Made by a program: the position numbers and the translations under genes
NCBI GenBank assembly: GCA_947247005.1
Contig: OX365945.1
Coordinates: forward strand, 33,100,551 to 33,164,550
DNA length: 64,000 nt
Direction: 5' to 3'
From: Spisula solida
Taxonomy: Eukaryota > Mollusca > Bivalvia > Venerida > Mactridae
Notes under the pieces: model-generated
The model's input: only the letters and a program-made list of their open reading frames with translations
Told to the model about the DNA's origin: nothing
The model's database searches: none
Shown here: piece by piece, positions 54,449 to 64,000 of the stretch
How positions within the stretch are numbered: position 1 is the stretch's first letter
How the letters are laid out: each line of letters opens with the position of its first letter

Positions 54449-55904
54449 CTGGTATGGTATGCAGGAACAAATATATTCTGCGCAATTCTTTAATATATTC
54501 ATGGCATTTCATGCATATAATGATTGAGGACCAAGTTAATTTGTTCAGATAATAACAGCAGAGAAAATAAACCTTTCATTTATATACACCAGGTAAGAAC
54601 AGCACACTTTGGACATTTTTTAAAACAAACAAAATGCTTATATGATAACAATACATTTGCATATCTGAAAACAAAGAAAAACATCCCATATACATGTATT
54701 TGTACATGTTTTATAATTCCTGAACTAAACAATGTAAATCACACTAGGCATGTACTGTACATTAATACTAAATAATGGTGTACAACTGAATACCTAAATC
54801 AACCGAACTATTGAAAACAACTGATTACATCTGTATTATAGTTTAAGTGCTTTCCAATAACTGTAGTAATATATCAATGTATAATGTCATTTTTAAACTT
54901 CAATTGAAAACTGGCACTCATTATCATACGTCAGGGGTTAGTCATGGTCCCTGAACAACTCGGGTGAAGGGTACGCTGGTTAACAAATATGACTCGTACT
55001 AGGATGGTACATTAACAATAAAGGGAAGTAACTCCAAATACAATGAAATATTCAAGCACAAGGATTGTTTTCAGTAATTCGTTGTTTATGATATTCAATA
55101 ATAGTGCCAATAGTATAAAATAAATATACACAGAGCAAAATACCTGATGGTTTACTTTAGATGTTGTTGTTGAACTGATGGCATATGATCATACATATAA
55201 TACAGAGTTCAAATGACAGGCTTGATTTTATGAAGTATACAGTTTAACTTACAAAAACATACAATCATAACTTAGATATTCACTTATAATGGTCAACATG
55301 CATGTAATACAAATTTCACAGAAAAAATTGTTAAAAGAAATTATTAGTTGGATGGTGTTTACATATTGATTTTGCATTCAAATATAAAGTTTCAATAAAA
55401 CCAATGTGGCGCTATCATCTCAGTGTATAAATCACTAAGCACATGACTTTGTATCATTACTGTCAAATCACATATTTTTGTGGGTATTAAATTTCGTGGA
55501 TTTTGATAAAAATGCATTTTGTTGGGTCATAAATTTGGGGATTACAATAAATGAAAGGATAAGTTCGATATTTAAGAGGTCGATTAATCGTCGTAATTAG
55601 ATTTTGCGGTCGAGCACAACAACGAAATCAACGAAAATTCAACTCCCTCGAAAAATTTTTTTACAGAATTACATTTTCAAAATATTTTAGGCAATTATGA
55701 ATGAGTATATTGCAAAATCAATACGCTCTTCACTACACTGCTATAACAACACAATGCAGTTTTTATAACACATAAATAGCATGAGATAATTTTAAAATAG
55801 CATTAATTGCGAATTTTACCAATATATACATGTACTTTCACATACCCAAAACATTGTACAAAATTTAATACATATGAAAGACCAGCTGTCCGAAATAAAA
55901 TGCA

Positions 55905-56137
55905 AAAACATAACAATGTATTGTGAATGTGGACACATATCACGGTTAAACAATGTATGGTGAATGTATACATGAATCAAGGTTAAACAATGTATTTTAA
56001 ATGTGTACATGTATCACGGTTAAACAATGTATTTTAAATGTGTACATGTATCACTGTTAAACAATGTATTGTGAAGGTGTACATGTATCACGGTTAAACA
56101 ATGCATTGTGAATGTATACACGTATCAAGGTTAAATG
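55905..56137. repeat. 37-bp minisatellite, ~6 units
   Basis: The unit is cggttaaacaatgtatttta plus aatgtgtacatgtatca. Confidence 0.9.
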
Positions 56138-56279
56138 TAACAATAGCATGAAGTATCAACACAAGTAAAAGTTCAACAGGAAGACATAGAAGGCTTCAAG
56201 CACTGGATATGTTTAATATACAATAGGCTCCTATATCACAGGGATTGGTTACGAGTTATCTCCCTTACTATACAAACGC

Positions 56280-56540
56280 TAGAAGGATTTTGACACAAAA
56301 AACGTATGTCTCCCACAAAGAGCCATAACACTGGCAAAAATCAATTGACCTAGAATTGTTGATAGTATGCACAACTAGGTTTGGTGCAAAGTATTCATGT
56401 AAAGTGTCATTGAAATTTGACCAATGGCCAAGGAGAACAAGTGCAGACAAACTTTGTGACATCCAAGTGACATTCCAACAAACAGATGTCTAGCGCAAAT
56501 CAATATGTCCCCCACTATATGTGGGGAGGTGGGGGATATA
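56280..56540 (+). repeat. Dispersed 'ggccataactc' repeat, full-length copy
   Basis: It is the most complete copy, running to aatatgtcccccactatatg and beyond. Confidence 0.75.
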
Positions 56541-57379
56541 ATTCCTTTAGGAAGGTAGAGAACTGATGACAAACTCCTGTGGGTCATAGCATGCGTAGGA
56601 AGGATATTCTCTATGGATACTCATAAACTCTCTTTTACAGGTTTTCTCAATGAAAATAGAGACAATCATGTGTATATATAAATGTATGTGAATAAATACA
56701 AACATCTTGCGTAAAGTGATAAACTATATTTATGTACATGAAAAATACCAAATTGTAGGGACAATTTAAAGTACACGTATATGAAAATATGCAAAGTGTA
56801 TTATGAACGAGAAATGAACAGAAAAATATTAAAAAATCTAAAAAATGTCAAAAAATCACAATAAGTTGTTGCCATGGTGAATTCTAATCTCTGAACATGA
56901 TGAGTAACTCAAGTACTGGGTTCAAACGCAATCAGCACTATGACTAATTCATATACCTGGAAAAACTGCAGAATTTAAAATATCCAAAAAAAACTTAATA
57001 AATAGAGCAAAAGGTTCATGGACAGATGTGGGTATGGAGGGGTTAAATGGATTGAAACTGAAGATATCGGACACGCAAAAACTCCTAACATTTGCTCCAT
57101 TCCTTTACACTGTTCGAGATCTGACTACACTATGTAAGATGTCATGTTCAAATGACCTCTCTTGTGCACAATCACGTCACATAGCCTCAGCAGTGTTTCA
57201 CTGCACTTTCAGATTTGTGAAAGAAGCAATTTGATCGGATGAGGTAAAGTTCACATCGACAAGACCCCAAGCAGAGTGTCGTCAGATCCTATATCAGCGT
57301 AAAATAGTAAAGCGTAATAAGGGTCTTATTTTAATGAGATTGGCAAAAACTGTAGACTTAAGAAATAAACTATGATCAA

Positions 57380-57515
57380 CCGTTGTATATCGGCTGTTAT
57401 ACTATGGTTTGGAGTTCTGACGCATAGGAATTAAGAAGGAAGACCGTAGGCCTGAGTGGTTAGTAATTGCAAGCGTCAGAACGACAAACCATTGTATAAC
57501 AGCCGGTATACAATG
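57380..57515. repeat. Foldback element with ~43-bp arms
   Basis: Arms at 57,380-57,423 and 57,473-57,515 are inverted copies (ccgttgtatatcggctgtta / cattgtataccggctgttat, both leading to ttctgacgc). Partial further copies follow at 57,516-57,536 and, more diverged, at 57,668-57,690. Confidence 0.82.
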
Positions 57516-58021
57516 TATAACAGCCGGTATACAATGGCTTTTGAATATTTTATTTCGATTCTATTTTATATATTAAGCCAGTGTTATTTTGCGAGATCTA
57601 TGTTGTTTACATTTAATTTACTTGTTTACCTGCATGACGTCATTAAAATGACGTGACATCACTTTCATCGTATATCAGCCGATATACGATGTTATGATTT
57701 GTTCTTTGTCAATATAAGCAAAATTGCCAGTTATTTTAGAATTATCAATATACATGCTCGACAAAAACGCCATCATGTGTGTTAAAGTGCCATAAAATGT
57801 ACAAATGGGCAACTACATTAGTATAGTCTTGGATAGCAATTTACATCCTACAATACATATACATGTAGTAATTAAATAACAGACTATCTGTTACATATAT
57901 GTAAGCATCAATACAGTTAAAATAATGATATCTCAAAAATGTCTACCTAAAATAATTAAATAGGCAACTCATGTATACTGTATGTAAGCATTAATGACGT
58001 ACGTTTCAAGTGTGCTAAATT

Positions 58022-58342
58022 CATACATGCCAGATCTCCTGCATCATGCACGAGTCTCACACATTTGAGACTCTACTCACGCATGATCAGAGGCCAATTG
58101 ATCAAATCTCAAGCATTTCTTTGACATACTGGAACCTGCCATTTTTCGTTTATATTATGAAAACAAATAGTTAAAATTGCTTCATGAAGCATGCATGGTA
58201 TTGTCAAAAAGTAAAGTAAGTGAAAACTGTAAATAGACTTCAATAATTTAAGTTTAATGTTTCAGCAAGGAAAATCTCCCTCATTTTCATGAAATCTCCA
58301 GCATTTCCATCACCAATCTCAAACAAAGGGGTTTGGGAAACA
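58022..58342 (+). repeat. ~320-bp dispersed repeat, copy 2
   Basis: It begins catacatgccagatctcctg, with tgagactctactcacgcatg, and ends aaggggtttgggaaaca. The inner palindrome (catgcgtgagt / actcacgcatg) is better kept in copy 1. Confidence 0.85.
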
Positions 58343-58984
58343 TGGCATATATGGCTATACTATTAGTATAAAAGCCCATTACCAGTAAGTTTCAAGAATA
58401 CTTCCAGTTTTGTATTTTTTTGAGATAATTTCAGTTATCCGGCACAGTTTGTCAATAATTGACATATATCTTATTCTGATATCACAAACAAAAAATCCAC
58501 AATCTGAGCAAATACATGGATATAAGTTAGTACAACAATGTTCTATATCAAACAGTAACTACCAGAATATATCGCTGGCTGAGAATGAGAAGGTAGTAAG
58601 AACTACTTACGACCTTATAAGACTCATACATATTTGAAATCTGCATTACAATGCGCTTCTTATCAGCCTATTTTCATGAAAATTGGAACAGGTCATGTTG
58701 ACCAAACTGAGGTTGAAAAAGCTTAATTTTAAAGTAAGAGTAGTTTTCATACAGTTTTTTCTTGTTTTCACAAAATATCGATTTTGTACTTAAAACCTTC
58801 TCATTCTAAGCCAGCGATATATACATTGCTGCTAATCCATCCAGTTCAAAACTGTCAAAGATCAAGTAACAACAATCATTTTCATTTATTTAACAAATCT
58901 ATTGAACAACTGCAAGAAAGTAGTTTCAAATTTCATACTAATAGTCATATGTTCCAAAAAAGTAGTTCCAAATTTAAACTCAAA

Positions 58985-59153
58985 GGTAACCTGGAAATTA
59001 CCTAAACAGGTAGCCTGGGAATAACCTGAACCGGTAACCTGGGAATAATCTTAACAGGTAACCTGAGAATTACCTAAACAGGTAGCCTGGTGAATTACCT
59101 AAACAGGTAACCTGGAAATTACCTAAACAGGTAACCTGGGAATTACCTTTACA
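58985..59153. repeat. 24-bp minisatellite, 7 units
   Basis: The unit is ggtaacctggaaattaccta plus aaca, starting at 58,985, 59,009, 59,033, 59,057, 59,081, 59,106 and 59,130. Each unit holds the partial palindrome ggtaa...ttacc. Confidence 0.92.
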
Positions 59154-59312
59154 GATAATAGTCTATCCATGGATAAATTTAGCAGCAATACACATCTTAT
59201 CTTAAGATAAACAACAACAACTTGATATGTCTAAGTCATAACAACTAGGTATCAATAGCAAGGCATAGCTATATACAAAACTAGAACAACAGTAGATGGA
59301 GACACCTGGGTA

Positions 59313-59550
59313 CTGTTTTATCAAAGCACTTACGAAAATCTTAAAGTTACGTTCAATTTTAAATTCCTTATAATTCATTAACAACTGCAAATCGGTGATA
59401 GATATGGTTTGTAGGAGTTCATTAACTGAATCATTATTAGTATTGCAGCTCCATTTACCACACTTTATAATCGTAAACATGTAAACAAATGATAAAGAAT
59501 ATAAATATGATCCTAAGTTTATGATTTCCGTAAGTGCTTTGATAAAACAG
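59313..59550. mobile_element. 238-bp TA-flanked MITE with CTGTTTTATCAAAGCAC ends
   Basis: CTGTTTTATCAAAGCACTTA at the left is matched by the inverted right end, with only a few differences over about 30 bp. TA lies at both sides. It has no coding capacity. Confidence 0.9.
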
Positions 59551-59797
59551 TACCCTAAGCATGTATATAAGGAAAGCATTGACATGACGCAAGTTGGTGG
59601 GACATAAATGAATAATACTCAGTTATAAATTGTCTCCATCGACCGCAGTACAACAATAGTAGAAACGGGGTCACAAATCACAGGTGGTTAATGAGAGGGT
59701 TTAATGGTAATCACTGTGATGTTATACAGCCATTTACATACTGAAGTTAACTTTACATTAATTTGTAGTCTGAGCAAATCAACCTGGTCCTCAAACC

Positions 59798-60119
59798 TTC
59801 TATTAGCATAATGTTACAGTTGATTTCTTGTTCTATTAGCATAATGTTACAGTTGATTTCTTGTTCTATTAGCATAATGTTACAGTTGATTTCTTGTTCT
59901 AATAGCATAATGTTACAGTTGATTTCTTGTTCTATTAGCATAATGTTACAGTTGATTTCTTGTTCTATTAGCATAATGTTACAGTTGATTTCTTGTTCTA
60001 ATAGCATAATGTTACAGTTGATTTCTTGTTCTATTAGCATAATATAACAGTTGATTTCTTGTTCTATTAGCATAATGTAACAGTTGATTTCTTGTTCTAT
60101 TAGCATAATGTAACAGTTC
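59798..60119. repeat. 33-bp minisatellite, 10 units
   Basis: The unit is ttctattagcataatgttac plus agttgatttcttg, at an exact 33-bp spacing. The variant 'ctaatagc' is in units 4 and 7. Open frames on both strands are caused by the period. Confidence 0.95.
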
Positions 60120-60195
60120 ATTTGTCTGTAATTTATTTTTTGCCATTATTTTCATAAGCAGAGAGTATTACCAGTACAAATATGTATGAGATGTA

Positions 60196-60696
60196 CAGTA
60201 TAATCTGGTTTATCTGGCATCCCATCGGAACAGGGAGGTATCCAAGATAAAGCAGTGTGCCGGTAAAACCAGGTTTTATAGAAATACATATAACTGAATA
60301 ATTACTTATAAAAAGATAAAATTATAACAAATGAACAAATATTAAAGGTTTCCAATGACATTAGTATTTACATGTCATTGTACTAATGGTGTTTGTTAGT
60401 CATAAAATAGTTAATTGTGGTTTAATTGGTTTTCTTAGAGATTATGTGCAAAAACATTTGCTGATGATACACATCTTCTAAGTATTATCTATAATGCCGG
60501 TTAATTGAGTGTTAAAACACACCATTTATCAATTGTCGGGCCGACAAACAATGCCGGATAACGGATAAAGCAGGTTCTGTTTAAGTAAGGGTCCATCAAA
60601 TAGACAAAACAGTTGACTTCTGTCGGGACCGACAAACTATACCGGTTAAGACAGGTTGCCGGTAAAAACAGGTTCCGGATAAACCAAGTTATACTG
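60196..60696. mobile_element. 501-bp TA-flanked inverted-repeat element
   Basis: The ends CAGTATAATCTGGTTTATC and, inverted, CAGTATAACTTGGTTTATCC are flanked by TA. Internal 'ccggtaaaa' and 'aaaaccaggtt' motifs repeat near the ends. It belongs to the same structural class as the elements at 13,771 and 20,947 but is a different family. Confidence 0.87.
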
Positions 60697-61051
60697 TACT
60701 ATAACTAAGTATAAGCACTGATGTTAATCAGTGGCGAGGCATGACTTCCTTGCAAAAATTGATACATTTGTATATTCTGCACAAGAAGCATCCATATATT
60801 AATGCATAAAGGTTGAGGATCAGGTTAATTTGCTTAGACTATAATATTTATACATTAAATGTATGCGTTATAGACAAACGTCATTTTAGATGGGGGGCTT
60901 TGGTTTTGATTCTTATGACAAAAGTTGACAGAATTTATGCTTAGTTTGTTTTTGAAATACGAGTAAACATTTGCCTGATAACAAAAATAACTTTCATCTG
61001 AAAAAGTTTACGTTGGAAAAATGATTTTGTGGTAAATTGATAAATGATCAT

Positions 61052-61147
61052 ACGCTAAAGGCATTAAAGCAAATGCTAAAAGCATTTAATCATATGCTAA
61101 AGACATTTAATCATATGCTAAAGACATTAAATCATATGCTAAAGGCA
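61052..61147. repeat. 21-bp minisatellite, 5 units
   Basis: The unit is atgctaaagacatttaatca plus t. Confidence 0.85.
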
Positions 61148-61638
61148 TATTTATGAACTTTTGACATTATTTCTGAATGACTTTGTATTATAATATGATG
61201 ATTTGCAGAATCACAGACCGCTGTTCAAACAAACACAACGAGATGAGCTTTGACACAAATGATAATATACACATGTATAAAGTATTGCGCAATATGGCAT
61301 TTGTTTCGTGCGTATAAAAAACACTTTGGACTCATCTTTTCCATTGGTGTCAAATAAAGAATACAAAGTGGCAAGGCTTTAATTACCTCGTTCATGAAGA
61401 GTCAGAACTGATATCTGTGCAAGATGGCTACAATAATATAACAGGTTAGACTGTGGCCATATCTTAGACTGTGACCATGTCATTATTGAAAACACAAAAT
61501 GATAAACTTGTTCATCAGTAAATGCACACTTAGGCTTATATATATATAGAATGATTTGTAATATTGCGTAATATGGGATTTGTTTTGTGCATACACAGGT
61601 ATTTGTTTTGTGCATATACATTAACACTTATATCCTCA

Positions 61639-61644
61639 TTTATT
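61639..61644 (-). terminator. Candidate polyadenylation signal AATAAA
   Basis: AATAAA on the minus strand lies 90 nt past the stop codon of the terminal exon at 61734-61918, a normal distance for a short 3' UTR. AT-rich DNA yields this hexamer often by chance. Confidence 0.4.
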
Positions 61645-61733
61645 GTGACAATGTCTTCAATTGACAAATTTACAGAAAATGATTAGTTAAACTCATCAGT
61701 AAATGCACAGTCATTTAGGCTTAAATGTATGTA

Positions 61734-61918
61734 TCAGAAACGTTCAGAATACACTTCTTTTAATGGAGCCAAATTCTGCACTTGAGGCAAATCTTCATCA
61801 TCATCATCCTCGTCTCCAGAGGTACTACGGACAAATGTCGACATGGCTCGTCGAGGAATCACTTTATTAGAACTTCTCATCAATATCTGCTCCGATGTCA
61901 TCGACTTCGCTCGCATGC
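61734..61918 (-). CDS. Last coding exon of an unrecognised upstream gene
   Basis: The acceptor ttctgcttacAG sits at 61919-61920 and the frame runs to TGA at 61734-61736. The exon joins the previous one after one base of a codon. It encodes about 60 residues: a basic N-terminal part with MTSEQILMRSSNK and VIPRRAMSTFVRSTS, an acidic run GDEDDDDEDL, and the C-terminus NLAPLKEVYSERF. I do not recognise the family. The Ser/Thr-rich, basic-then-acidic tail looks like a disordered cytoplasmic or nuclear C-terminus. Balanced codons, a good acceptor and a nearby poly(A) signal support a real terminal exon. Earlier exons should lie to the right; none is obvious before the window ends. Confidence 0.7.
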
Positions 61919-63670
61919 CTGTAAGCAGAAATGGAAAGTTTCTAATGCATGTATATCAAAATCTACATTATACCCCCCCTGTGGTGAAGGGGTCAGGGTT
62001 ACAAAAACTTAAAATACAGGAAACTCTTCTATTAATCTCTGTTCTAATTATCAAAGCTAAAGATTGTGAAATGTTTGTATTTAATACATATTATATGATC
62101 TACCATTTTATATAACAGCAAATTGTCATAATAGGAACAAACTATACCAGCCAGGACTAAGTTACATAATAGATTTATAGAAAAATATCTGTTTGAAATA
62201 AATATGAAAACATGAGGATAGTATATGACACAGACACATATGTAGAAAACATTGAGCGAGAATATTTAGTAAGCTACATGTAATCATATACTAATTGTTC
62301 TAACAGCTACATTACTTCATAATACATGTACATGTATACTAGTAACTTAAACAGTAAAGCAAATAAGATGTACACATACAACGTACAACTGTTAACTTCT
62401 GTGTTTATATTCACACTGATACGGTGCATATATAGTACTATTGCAGTGGATTGAGTTGAGACAATGATCTAAATATGTTATTTATACTACTAGGTGTGAC
62501 CTGAACAAGAATGGTTACTTGTAAAATATTTTGATTCCAAAACCATAAGGACATTACTTGGCCCATTTTACATCCAGAGCTATCAGATACATATGACCCC
62601 TCCCATACTGTGACATCGACCTCCTCATTCCTCTGACCTTGACCTCCCATGATATGACCCTCATCTCCCTTGCTATGACCTTCACCTCCCCTTGCTATGA
62701 TCTTAACCTCCCCATGCTGTGACATTGACACCCCTTGCTGTTACCTAGACCTCCCCTTGCTATGACTTTGACCTCCCTATGCTATGACCTCCTATGGTGT
62801 GACCTTGACCCTCCCTTGCTATTTTTTTCCCCTTGCAATGACCTTGACCTCCACTTGTTGTGACCTTGACCTCTCCTTGCTGTGACCTTGACCTCCCCTT
62901 GCGGTTACCTTGATGTCCCCTTGCTGTGACCTTGACCTCTAGTTATCAACCAGAATCTGTTACTCTGCTGTAGGTCACTGCCACCATGACCAGCATGCCT
63001 TAGTACTAAAAACTTAAGCTTCAATAAGAACAATACATTCTTCAGTTATTAATTGAAAACCATAAGTCTATTTACAGAAAGTGAAAGGCACAGACTTACA
63101 GACCCGCGGACACATGCAAAATTAAAGTAATATAACCTCCCTCTACCATAGGGCGGGGCATATATTAAGCTGAGTCAGTAGATTTAGCAGTGCTCACCGA
63201 GTAAGAAATGAATCAAGCTCAAAAGTGAAAAATAAAATATTATCAATGATATAGCAACTATGGTATAAAATATATTAACAGCAAGCAACAAATAAAACAA
63301 AGAAAAATATCCATACCTTAATTAAAATCTGAGTAAATCTGATACATATCTCTACCTAGCATTGGCTAGCAATTACCTTAACTTATAAATAACGTAAGTT
63401 AAGGAACTAAATACATCCATTACATTAGATGCATTTCCATGAATATAATAAATCATACATCTTAAATTTAGCATTGTGAAATAATATGTTATTATTTATT
63501 ATGTAACAATACAAAAACCAAAAATTTAATAAATAAAATACAACATGCATATATAAAAATAACTGGAAGCCACATAGGAAAAACCCACATAGGAAAAATA
63601 GCATGCACGTTTTTCAGTTTAACAATCTATTGATCATCATGCAAACCCAATAAGTAGTTAGATTAAACAA
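61919..63670. other. Probable intron of the upstream gene
   Basis: It lies upstream of the terminal exon on the minus strand, so it should be intron sequence. It has a degenerate minisatellite at 62,575-62,942. No further exon could be identified. Confidence 0.45.
62575..62942. repeat. Degenerate ~22-bp minisatellite rich in TGACCTTGA
   Basis: The unit is about tgtgaccttgacctcccctt plus gc, with many variants and length changes. About six units contain the exact TGACCTTGA. Confidence 0.85.
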
Positions 63671-63920
63671 TAGTTTTTAACCATATTTTATATCACTTGC
63701 AAGCTTGTAATTTAATGATTATATCTAAATTATTAACAGAAGATTAAACACTGATTCTCTCCTTCAATCGTGGCCGTGGTTCAGTGGTTAGTATGTGAGT
63801 TTTTAACATTTTAATATCACTTGCAAGCTTGTAATTTTACTATATCTAAATTTAATTATTAACAGTTCAACAGAAGATTAAACAATGATTCTCTCTTTTT
63901 CAGCCGTGGCCGTTGTCCAG
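63670..63920 (+). repeat. ~120-bp tandem duplication ending in tRNA-like heads
   Basis: The block tatcacttgcaagcttgtaa ... agattaaacaatgattctct ... gccgtgg occurs twice, at about 63,690-63,798 and 63,811-63,920. The first copy carries only the first ~30 nt of the tRNA-like head (ggttcagtggttagtatgtg); the second leads into the full head. Confidence 0.8.
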
Positions 63921-63985
63921 TGGTCTAGTGGTTAGTGTGGTGGATTTCTAACCCAGCGTTCCGGGTTCAATTCCCGGTTTGTGGC
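63902..63985 (+). tRNA. tRNA-Glu-like sequence, probably a SINE head or pseudogene
   Basis: An A box TGGTCTAGTGGTTAG and a T arm CCGGG-TTCAATT-CCCGG with B box GGTTCAATTCC are clear. The acceptor ends GCCGTGG and TTGTGGC can pair with several G-T pairs. The anticodon arm does not fold well and about ten extra bases lie between the acceptor stem and the D arm. This fits a tRNA-derived SINE head or pseudogene better than a working tRNA. The element may continue past the window edge. Confidence 0.5.
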
Positions 63986-64000
63986 AAGTCATATTCATCA

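Larger units (their letters stand above)
49801..61638. other. Intergenic region of about 12 kb
   Basis: It lies between the start of the MAPKBP1-like gene and the 3' end of the next minus-strand gene. It holds SINE-like, foldback and TIR elements and five minisatellites, each listed separately. Reading frames here are short, repeat-derived and not protein-like. The stretches 49,980-50,700, 53,500-54,150, 54,500-55,450 and 56,600-57,370 show no recognised gene. Confidence 0.6.

Noticed and set aside
57028..57234. 68-codon plus-strand frame in the intergenic spacer
   Set aside because: It has no recognisable motif, no splice context and no neighbouring coding block. It could not be supported as a gene.
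59753..60121. Frames on both strands with an 11-residue repeat (INCNIMLIEQE and complement)
   Set aside because: They come from the 33-bp minisatellite; no unique protein sequence adjoins them.
62438..62731. 97-codon minus-strand frame with Gly/His-rich repeats
   Set aside because: It lies in the degenerate TGACCTTGA minisatellite and lacks any recognisable domain.

Overview
The window is animal nuclear DNA, AT-rich and intron-rich, with many satellite arrays and short inverted-repeat transposons. The dispersed repeats (for example modules around 'ggccataactc' and 'aacaagagcaccgcc', and runs of 'gacggac') look like those I associate with bivalve molluscs, so a bivalve is my best guess. That is an inference, not a database result.

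The dominant gene is on the minus strand and fills 1,213 to 49,638. It is the single invertebrate relative of vertebrate MAPKBP1 and WDR62, a JNK-scaffold and spindle-pole/centrosome WD40 protein. I could place 20 consecutive coding exons, from the ATG at 49,638 to an exon ending at 1,213. All have GT-AG borders and compatible phases, giving 856 complete codons plus one base. These cover the basic N-terminus, the whole WD40 double-propeller region (about twelve Trp-Asp-type strands) and the start of the C-terminal linker. The rest of the C-terminus lies beyond the left edge. Introns 1, 2 and 3 are very large (8.1, 15.2 and 6.9 kb) and the later introns are 0.3 to 2.4 kb.

A second minus-strand gene enters from the right. 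Only its last exon (61,734 to 61,918) and a likely polyadenylation signal are visible, and I do not recognise the protein. The 12 kb between the genes holds repeats and foldback elements with no convincing gene.

The introns and spacer carry more structure than the genes. There are at least ten minisatellite arrays, two with higher-order organisation. There are several families of TA-flanked, CAGT- or CTGT-ended inverted-repeat elements, one of which is inserted cleanly inside a satellite array. Other foldback elements, two copies of a tRNA-derived SINE-like repeat and a tRNA-Glu-like head at the right edge are also present. Two neighbouring arrays in intron 3 share the core 'ATCAAAGCAC' with the end of one of these transposon families, which suggests the arrays grew from a transposon terminus. 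A 57-codon protein-like reading frame lies on the plus strand in intron 2 and is unexplained. I see no operon-like system, CRISPR array, virus or toxin locus.
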